Source of the DNA: Armillaria gallica | Lineage: Eukaryota > Basidiomycota > Agaricomycetes > Agaricales > Physalacriaceae | NCBI GenBank assembly: GCA_037576215.1 | Contig: JBANDB010000006.1 | Location: 2,356,001-2,420,000 of the forward strand | DNA: 64,000 nucleotides | Direction: 5' to 3' | Shown: positions 56,854-64,000 of the stretch, piece by piece | Layout of the letters: the number at the start of each line of letters is the position of its first letter | How positions within the stretch are numbered: position 1 is the first letter of the stretch | The notes under the pieces: model-generated | What the model was told of the DNA's origin: nothing | Database searches by the model: none | Seen by the model: the letters and a program-made list of their open reading frames with translations, nothing else | Position numbers and translations under genes: made by a program

Positions 56854-58403
56854 TTAGTCAGAATTTTTTTCGTAATGTTCGTCGAACACGCCTCTACTGA
56901 ATTGACCAAATGTCACTGACGGTGAGAGCAACTGATCCGTGTCTGGTTGCATGAATAATGCGAAGGTCTCCCTGGAAATTTTGCTGGAATCGGCAACCCC
57001 AGACCCGACTCGCACACTTTGCGGCTGTGAGCAGAAAACAAAAGCTACACAAGGACAGGACAGACCAGTGTGGAGTAGCACGTAGTTTTCCACCGGTAGC
57101 AATTTCCAGAGCTTCTCCAGTTTGAAAGGCGAGACTACCTTCAGGAATCGATACTTTGGTCAGCTCTCCTCCTCGTGTACGTATATACAGCCCTGAGGAT
57201 TCCGAAGGCGACTGAACTACGGTAGGTTCAGAAAAGTCTCCATCGCCTTCCGAAAGATACATAGCCTGTCAATGCTTAAATGAAATGAGGATGGTGTATC
57301 TAAGGATTCACCCACAGAAGTCAAGCCTGTCAGAAGGGAATGATCAAGATGGAAACCGCACCAACTGTCCACAGGCTCGTCTTCCGCTGGCAAAGGATTG
57401 TTTTGAGAGGGCGGAAAATAATGTAATAAACGGGCCTTCGTAGTTTGCGAGGTGCTGATCAACTTCGGCAATGACATCGAAGTATCCGAAAATCGAGAGA
57501 GCGCTGGAAGCCATCTCGTTAGATGATTAATAGTAAAATCTGTATCAAAAAATGAATGTACCAAATGGTTGGCATGCTGCTGCTAGTGCGCAGCCAACGT
57601 CTAAGATGAATCTTCAACAGGAAACGTTGACCTGACGAAATACAACAGTAGGCCACAGCCCTACTTACCTTCCCAGATCTTTGAAGGCTTCTTCGAAGCC
57701 TTCCACGCCTTTCTCGTCGGGCTTGGGCCATATATTCTGGGCATAGTATTCAGGCCACTCCATTCTATGCTGGGCCGATATCGATGTGGATGGACTATCG
57801 ATGAGAGGATTTGCGTAGTAAGACCCTTTCAGAACGTCTGTCGAAAGAGGTTAAAAAGAAACGGCATCAAAGACTTCTGGAATACCTGGTTTTCCATTCA
57901 TGATTTCCTAGAAAAACGCGTTGGCTGTTAACACGAATGGGAACCATGAAGATAACGGACTTTGCCATGAGACCATCCAAAGCTATCAGCGGAAGCACGT
58001 TAGGTTCAATCTAGAGCGTAGTGTTGATGCTTGCCTGTAACTGCTGGAGGCATCTGTATATTGCTCCCTGACATTTTCGTCTAGCTTGGCGAATTTGTAT
58101 GCAAGGGTAAGAAGCCTCTGCCGGTAAGCAGCATATGATGGCGGTAGATCTCTAACGATGATTATACCCAAACATTCTGGATTGGATCCGAACGCACGTT
58201 CTGTTTTGCGATTAATTAGCATAAAAGGTTCAGATGTAATACTTCGCACCTATTGATTCGTTCAACGATCCAGGAGCGAACAAAAGGGTGGTGTACGAAA
58301 CCGATACAGCACCCTCGAGTGTATAAGTGATTGACTACGATAACCGGTGTGTTAGATTAGCATCGTGAGGATACGTTAGCCTTCTCGCCTGTTTCGTCGT
58401 CAT
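56854..58403 (-). CDS. 2-oxoglutarate/Fe(II) oxygenase-like (clavaminate synthase-like) fungal protein
   Basis: Double-stranded beta-helix protein resembling isopenicillin N synthase-like oxygenases. The N-terminal block SVSYTTLLFAPGSLNESIER joins AFGSNPECLGIIIVRDLPPS and YRQRLLTLAYKFAKLDENVR. The metal region is WCGFHLDHSLLTGLTSAMYL (His and Asp of the HxD motif), with the distal His in ATPHCVRVGSG after splicing and SRETFALFMQP as the 2OG-binding Arg-x-Ser/Thr-like block. It ends GVFDEHYEKNSD at 56854. Introns of about 45-65 bases. The start is not resolved: ATG 58403 (MTTKQARR) does not join cleanly to the next exon. Substrate unknown. Convergent with UGT51. Confidence 0.7.
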
Positions 58404-58601
58404 GACGGAAAACTAACGCCACTGAATAGGGTACGTTGGTAATTCGCAGACGTCAAGAAAGTGACTGACCTTTGGATATACCACACTTGTGTAAATGTAA
58501 GTACTGATAAGTAATCCGATTGCAAGATGTTTAATAATAAATATACACGCCCACAACAAGTACACATAAGTTACAAATTTCCAACATGCAGTCCATAAAA
58601 A

Positions 58602-61600
58602 TCAATGCGATGCCCCGTTCTCTACAGAACTGCTCACATCTGGGCTCCCCAAGTTCGTTTGAGTCAGGGCATTTTGAAGGGCGGTTCCCGAATCGTCAAT
58701 CGAACGGAGGAACCGGAGAAGTTCGCGGCAAAGCTGCCAATCTTTCCCATCTATAGCCGCTTTTAGTAGGCGCATGGCATCCTCGTTGTCTTCGTCAAGT
58801 TGTTCGAGTGTGTGAAGGACCAGAAGATAAGAGCTCGCTGTTCTAAGCCGTTGCGACGAGAGGCACATCTGGTTAAAGGGTTAGCACTATAAGGGCTGTA
58901 AGAGCGGAGGATATACCTCAAATAATGCTTTAGGGTTTCCAACGATACTGAAAAGTCTTCTCCATCTGATCATCTCCGTTTTCCTCGCGCACCTGACTAC
59001 CACGTCCAACGCCTCGTCGAAATGATCCAGAAACTCGATTACAGTGGGCAGGACGGAGGCAGCGTTTTCTGCATCGCTGGAAGATTCGTCATCAAGACTA
59101 GCTTCAGACTCTACAACAGTGTGCAGAAGAATTTCCAAGGCATGTGCAAAATATACCAGACTTTGATAGTGAGATGCGAAAACGACAGCTTCTTGAACCC
59201 GCCGCGCCTCCAGATAGCATAGCAGGGCATGATGTAGAAACAGATGGGACTGAATACATTTTAGAGACGTCAGCGTCTTTTAGAACGTTCAGAGGGACGT
59301 ACACTCGTGGCATGTCTGAACATGACAAAGGGGAGGTTCGATCGCGTAGCTGCTTCATGTTCGGCGCCTATTATGATGCCTTTATCCATGAGCACGGCTA
59401 CAGCTTAGAGTGAGAACCAGACCGCAGAAGAGTGATGACGGAGGTCATACATAAAGGATAGAAATCCAAAGGGATGTTAACGCTCTCTTTGACGCTTTTC
59501 TGAAGTATGTCACCAGGAGAGTCATGCGCTGGTGCCTCAATGGACAGAGCGTTGAGCCAAACCCTCATACTCTGTCCATCGTAGCCCCATAAGGAGTTTT
59601 CAAGAGCACCGATTCCGCGCAAGTGTATCCAACAAAATTCAATTCGGTCTGCAAATATTTGCATGTCATATTGAACTTCTTGTTCTGCGGACTACACGCT
59701 ATTAGTCTGAGATTCTGCATAGGTCGAACTGGAATATCACACCTTCCGTGGGCGAAGCAAAACAAGTTGCCCGCCTACAACCATCAGTACAGTGGCGACC
59801 GCTAGATCTTCCACTGGATCACCGAGCTCTACGACCGAGAATATATGATCTCATTGTAATCATGTCAAAGAGTCCACCTACGTTTTTGTGCTGATGGTAT
59901 CATCCAACTCAGCATCCTGACGGCTCCAGGAGCGGCAATGATGCCATTAAAAGTGATACTCCCACACAAGTGCAGTTTGATGGTGTCTTCAGTAGGGACT
60001 ATGAGGTAATGAAAGAGTGCATTGTCGGCGGTATACACCAGGAGAGAGTTATCCACTAGTGAGAGGACTATCACTGGAGTCGAAAGCGTTTCTCGGTGAA
60101 GAACGTTCTGGTTACTGAGTTCAAGATCTCGTGAGTATAAACGAATCTATACCGATGTGTTCCGTTAGTGTTTTCCCTGGACGCAGTGTGTATTTACCTG
60201 GTACGTTTTATTGACTTCAACAGCAGCGATAAGGACATGATGGAACCATATCAGGCCTCCCCGCACAGCAAAGGCCTGCTCTTGCAGCTCGTCTGTAAAG
60301 ACTTTCCATCTGCCGGAAGACGAGCTGTAATGCACGAGTCCCCTTCGACCAGCAACTGCAATCAATCGACCATCGCTGCTCAAAGCAGAATATCGTATTG
60401 GCCAGTTAGTCGACAGATAGGCTAACGGAATCTATGAGACGACTTGTCAGAAAAGAACGATATCTAGGGGAAATCTGTTTACTTTGACATGCTGCCAGAC
60501 ATCAGACTCCGGATTGATCACACTCATGTCAGGTTGATCAGCACCACGATAGACAAGCGCCCTGTCATCCATCTGTAGAAAGGCATAACGAGTATTGTCC
60601 TGCATATATCTCAGCCCGGAGGAGAAGAAAGAAAGATATTGTCGTTAGTCTCACCGGCGACTGTTGTCCTGTCGTAGCACTCTTAGCAAAAGGGACGGTG
60701 AATAGCTGTCCATCGACGTCTACCACATTACGTGAGTATGATGTATGTCCTGAAAGCGACACACCCTACCGTGCGAGACTCGTTGTGCCAACAAGACGAG
60801 CTCAAAGTTGCCTGGAGTCCAGAACTATGAAGACAACAAGGTCAGAAACGGAACGGGGAAGATTGGCCCGGACTAACCAAGTCCAGGACGCCATGCATAA
60901 ACGTATCTTGAAAGTTCTTTTCGTCGACGGTCCCTTCTTCACTTGCACCTAATCCTCCGCTTGCGAGACATCGACCACCGACACTGAATAACGCCCAACC
61001 ATGCTTCCAACCGACTGCAAGTACATAACCATCCGAACTCCACTCCAGGGCACATACAGGTCCTGTATCTTGGTTGTAGGGGTTCGGCACGGAGAGAGGT
61101 GTGGATGATGGAGGACTCGTTTGAAATGGAGATGTTGGGAATGATGTCAGCGCTACTCCTCCACTGGATGGCATGTGGTTAATTAATTCGCATCCGTAGG
61201 TACTCAGAACTTACCCCAACATCCCTACAGCAATGAGGGAGAATCTGCTATTCAAGGCCACGCAAACAGCCTGTTTGGGTTCCACATAAGCCCTACGATT
61301 ACGTTCGTGTAGAGGTTCACTTGGGTCTATACGGCGTTGCTTTTGCACCCATCGAGGAGTCGGAAAGTCGTGCACACAGGTCCCATGCCAATTACTTCCA
61401 TTCGGCGGGGCAGGATGGAGGCGAGATGCATCATCAACTGAAGGGCGAGTATGAGGGCGCTAAGAGCAAACGGCATGAATGAAAAGGAATATGCAAGCAG
61501 GCAAAGACAACTCACACACCTGCTCATCTTCAACCAGTTCCGATGTACTGCTCTCTCCCTCCGATTCAGATTCATGAAGCTGGACAAAATAGGCACGACC

Positions 61601-62517
61601 GTCGGAGGTTATCCATGTCTCCACGCCAGTTGCACGAGAGTACGATATATGCGCGACCGTGACTTCAACACGAGCGTAAATAAGCGAAGGTAGACAAATA
61701 ACGGAACTTTACCATCCGGTTCGACGAACCATTCAAACTCATGGTCATTGAATATCCATGTATCGTAGCTGCCAAAATGCTTGCTTTTGCGAGGTTCCTG
61801 GTTTTCATAGTCGCTTTGTGGTTCGTCCTCTTCGGAAGGCCAAGGAATTCTCTGGACTGCAGGCGGGTTTTTAGTAGAGAAAAGAATGTAATGCCGACGA
61901 GGAGATGTGCTAGTTGGGATCACTCAGTATCTTTTCGGCGTCCTGTATAACGAGAGTACCTGATGAGAGTTCCCTCCACACGAATTACACCCTCAAAGTG
62001 AAGACCAATGGGGCTCAAAGGAAGGCCTTCCCCTGGACCAGCGAGAAAGTTGCGTTGAGCGGCCGCGGTGAGTGTCGGAGGTTGATATATGGGGTCCGAT
62101 ACATCGTATGTGACTGTTATCAGTACGAGGTACGAAAGGGAAGTCTAGAACGGTACCCTTGAGAGAGAAACGCGGACTAGAAGCGTAGGCACTGACCTGA
62201 ATGACAATTCGCGATCCATCCGGTGCCCAGTATGCTTTCACGTTCTCGCCATGGTCAAAGGTTGATGTCGGGGTCCGCGACAGGTGCGCGAGGACGGCAG
62301 TGGGCTATTCATTGTCAAGTTTCAAGTTTAGGCTGACTTCAACGAAAAAATATAGTTGACCTACGCGGACGCGCCAGATAGAAATTCCATTTCGAGTGAG
62401 CGTAGCAAAGAACGATTTGCGTGGACTTGGACAAAGGGCTACGACATGTTCGGGTGGGATGTTTGGAAGAGCTGGCACAGTAGATAATCGTCGTGCTGTT
62501 GAGGTCGGAAAGTACAT
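58602..62517 (-). CDS. RIC1: RIC1-like subunit of the Ric1-Rgp1 Ypt6/Rab6 exchange factor
   Basis: With Rgp1, Ric1 activates Ypt6 for endosome-to-Golgi traffic. ATG 62517 gives MYFPTSTARRLSTVPALPNI, then ALCPSPRKSFFATLTRNGIS, IWRVRPTAVLAHLSRTP, NVKAYWAPDGSRIVIQ: the N-terminal beta-propeller of the family. Later blocks are RRHYILFSTKNPPAVQRIPW, VCALEWSSDGYVLAVGWKHG, LFSVGGRCLASGG, YSALSSDGRLIAVAGRRGLV, LIWFHHVLIAAVEV and VIVLSLVDNSLLVYTADNAL. The C-terminal helical RIC1 domain has LFLHHALLCYLEARRVQEAV, HALEILLHTVVESEAS, FDEALDVVVRCARKTEMIRW and CRELLRFLRSIDDSGTALQN, ending at 58602. Fifteen or more introns. Divergent from the UPS gene over 169 bases. Confidence 0.9.
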
Positions 62518-62604
62518 CAAGGCTGATTGCCTCGTCCTCTGCTGGAAGATTTTGTTCGCTTACTGGCAGTGACATAAGGCCTAGAATTGCAATTACGTGG
62601 CGTT

Positions 62605-62638
62605 GGTTAGGGTTAGGGTTGTACCGGGTTAGGGTTGG
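62605..62638 (+). repeat. Telomere-type TTAGGG repeats in a divergent promoter
   Basis: GGTTAGGGTTAGGGTT (62605-62620) and GGGTTAGGGTTGG (62626-62638), separated by GTACC, lie between the divergent RIC1 and UPS start codons. TTAGGG is the telomere unit of most filamentous fungi and also a binding site for Tbf1/TRF-type Myb factors in fungal promoters. Confidence 0.8.
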
Positions 62639-62686
62639 CTACCTTCGCGTGGGAGTGGCACTTGCTTTCACTCCCTTCATGTGCCA

Positions 62687-63526
62687 ATGAAGTTCTACAC
62701 CCAATCCTTCATCTACGAGTAAGCTGTCGTACTAGGCTACTGTGCTGTGTTTTTAATGATCTTTTTCCCTATCTTTTAGCGACCCGTGGCCCATCGTTTC
62801 CCTCGCCTATTTCCTTCGCTACCCAAATCCGTATGCCTCCCACATCATCTCTTGCGATGTTATCTCTCGTACACAGACACCTTCGGGCACTCTTCTTACC
62901 ACCCGTCTAATATTAAAACGAGGCGCTTTGCCTCGCTGGGCTCCCAAGGGAATCATTTCCCGCTCAGAGTCTTGGGTTGTCGAAGAGAGCGAGGTGGATC
63001 CTATGGGCAAAACCGTTCGGTGTACTACCAAAAATCTGGAGTTTACAAAGGTCATGCAGGTAGAGGAGTCAGTACTTCTCAGTCAAAATGATGAGGGGTA
63101 CGTCTCAGTTCCGTCACTTCGTGCTCGGCATTAAACCGTCCTCCCCACAGTAAAACGATGCAAACTAGTGAAGCTCGAATACGCTCTCGTTTTGGCTGGG
63201 GCCTTACGAAACGAATCGAGACCTTCGGCATGAATCGTTTCAAGACCCATGTACAACGGGCAAGTGGTCGGGTCTAGATTCTCAACACCTTTCGCTGACT
63301 ATGTCTGCTTATGTAGTCGAGAGATGGTATTTCTCTGATTTTAGGGATGCTGCGCCAATCTCGTCTTCAGACCCTGGGAGGGCCTGCACCTTATTCTCCC
63401 TTGTATTTTGCGCGCGAGGAACAGCATGAGCCCGCTCCTGCTCACCAAGAAAGGGGTTCTTCCGGAGTCGGACGCCAAAACACTGGCCCTTGGCGAAGGG
63501 TAATGGGATGGCTCTCGAAGGACTAA
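62687..63526 (+). CDS. PRELI/MSF1 domain protein (Ups family mitochondrial phospholipid transfer)
   Basis: Intermembrane-space lipid-transfer protein that works with Mdm35; Ups1 moves phosphatidic acid and Ups2 phosphatidylserine. Exons: 62687-62722 (MKFYTQSFIYD), then DPWPIVSLAYFLRYPNPYAS, HIISCDVISR, GTLLTTRLILKRGALPRWAP, SRSESWVVEES; after another intron KTMQTSEARIRSRFGWGLTK, RIETFGMNRFKTHVQ, then a Pro/Ser tail ending MGWLSKD, stop 63524-63526. The start, the LPRWAP block and the F-WG--IE-FG-NRF helix are family hallmarks. Which Ups paralogue it is cannot be told. Confidence 0.9.
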
Positions 63527-63756
63527 TTTCATGAAGTGCAAGTCTCGCTATATAATGATTTTCTCTGTCGGTTCATCATTGTCTCGTCTCGTAGCTAGCC
63601 AGTTGTCGTCGTAAGATATTTGTGATTCTCATGTATCAGTAGTATAGTAGCATCAATCCACGAAAAGCACCTCTCTATTACTATGTATCTTCTAAGTTAT
63701 TGTCGAATCCTCTACATAGAATTATCAGTATTAGACGGCTAGCAAGGTAGCCATTG

Positions 63757-64000
63757 TCAGTATGCGTTATCCCGAACCGTCTTCTGATCGATATCATTGT
63801 CCACCCATATACGAAGACCATCAAATGCCGGTCGTATCCAGGTGACTGCGTTCTCCCCTTCTTTCATGGTCATGCCCAATGCCTGCTGCTCCATGTCGGT
63901 GATTTCATCCAACCATTGACCTGTCGGCTGAGTGGGCAACTTTCCGGAGCTAACCACTTCTGTGATCCTGACCCACTCTTCATGTGACACCTCATGCGAA
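63757..64000 (-). CDS. 3' exon of an unidentified gene running off the window
   Basis: Frame open from the window edge to TGA at 63757. Visible residues include EEWVRITEVVSSGKLPTQPT, LDEITDMEQQALGMTMKEG and TWIRPAFDGLRIWVDNDIDQ. The composition and even codon use look like real coding sequence, and there is no ATG in the visible part before EITDM. I do not recognise the family. Convergent with the UPS gene. Confidence 0.5.
   Translation of the reverse strand, partial: SHEVSHEEWVRITEVVSSGKLPTQPTGQWLDEITDMEQQALGMTMKEGENAVTWIRPAFDGLRIWVDNDIDQKTVRDNAY

Overview
The window is nuclear DNA from a filamentous basidiomycete, most likely an Agaricomycete. Coding regions are split by many introns of about 45-60 bases with GT..AG ends, and spacing is tight (100-850 bases). 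The proteins are fungal: a GH72 glucanosyltransferase, a Sur7/PalI protein, a GRAM-PH sterol glucosyltransferase and an F-box protein of basidiomycete type. No mobile element, CRISPR array or virus-derived gene was recognised. About 28 protein genes and one tRNA are described. Exon ends were worked out by eye from splice signals and family motifs, so outer limits are firmer than internal joins.

Layout: 1-3532(-) 3'-truncated tricalbin; 4079-5617(+) Ugo1-like carrier; 5636-6625(-) MTQ2; 6800-7838(+) short two-C2 protein, a diverged copy of the first two C2 domains of the tricalbin; 7978-10040(-) two paralogous NAD(P)-binding proteins; 10125-10910(-) LIP2; 11444-13207(+) ammonium transporter; 13364-15285(-) prenylcysteine oxidase; 15426-17153(+) F-box protein; 17354-18310(-) dienelactone hydrolase with a frameshift; 19151-20104(-) seven-helix membrane protein; 20254-21920(+) LAS1; 22169-24151(-) single-pass surface protein; 24538-27825(-) Argonaute; 28064-29974(+) Ysc84/SH3 protein; 30115-32722(-) PIF1 helicase with a hybrid-binding N-terminal domain; 33587-36516(-) F-BAR/RhoGAP; 37119-43626(+) ABCC transporter; 43800-45540(-) RRM/zinc-knuckle protein; 45773-47727(-) GH72; 47952-48039(+) tRNA-Lys(CTT); 48396-49756(+) SET5-like protein with a frameshift; 49975-51042(-) Sur7/PalI; 51272-56712(+) sterol glucosyltransferase; 56854-58403(-) 2OG-Fe(II) oxygenase-like protein; 58602-62517(-) RIC1; 62687-63526(+) PRELI/UPS; 63757-64000(-) 3' end of another gene.

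There is no biosynthetic cluster. Much of the content concerns membranes: ER-plasma membrane contact (tricalbin), mitochondrial shape and phospholipid transfer (Ugo1, UPS), Golgi traffic (RIC1), cortex and endocytosis (Sur7, Ysc84, RhoGAP), cell wall (GH72) and sterol glucosides (UGT51). Neighbours are mostly divergent or convergent pairs, and no two plus-strand protein genes are adjacent.

The observations most worth checking are: the partial tricalbin duplicate with conserved intron positions; the RNase H1-N/viroplasmin domain on PIF1, with MluI-type boxes in its promoter; one-base frame breaks in two conserved genes and a possible third; the Glu-type pore of the ammonium transporter; and telomere-type TTAGGG repeats in the RIC1/UPS promoter.
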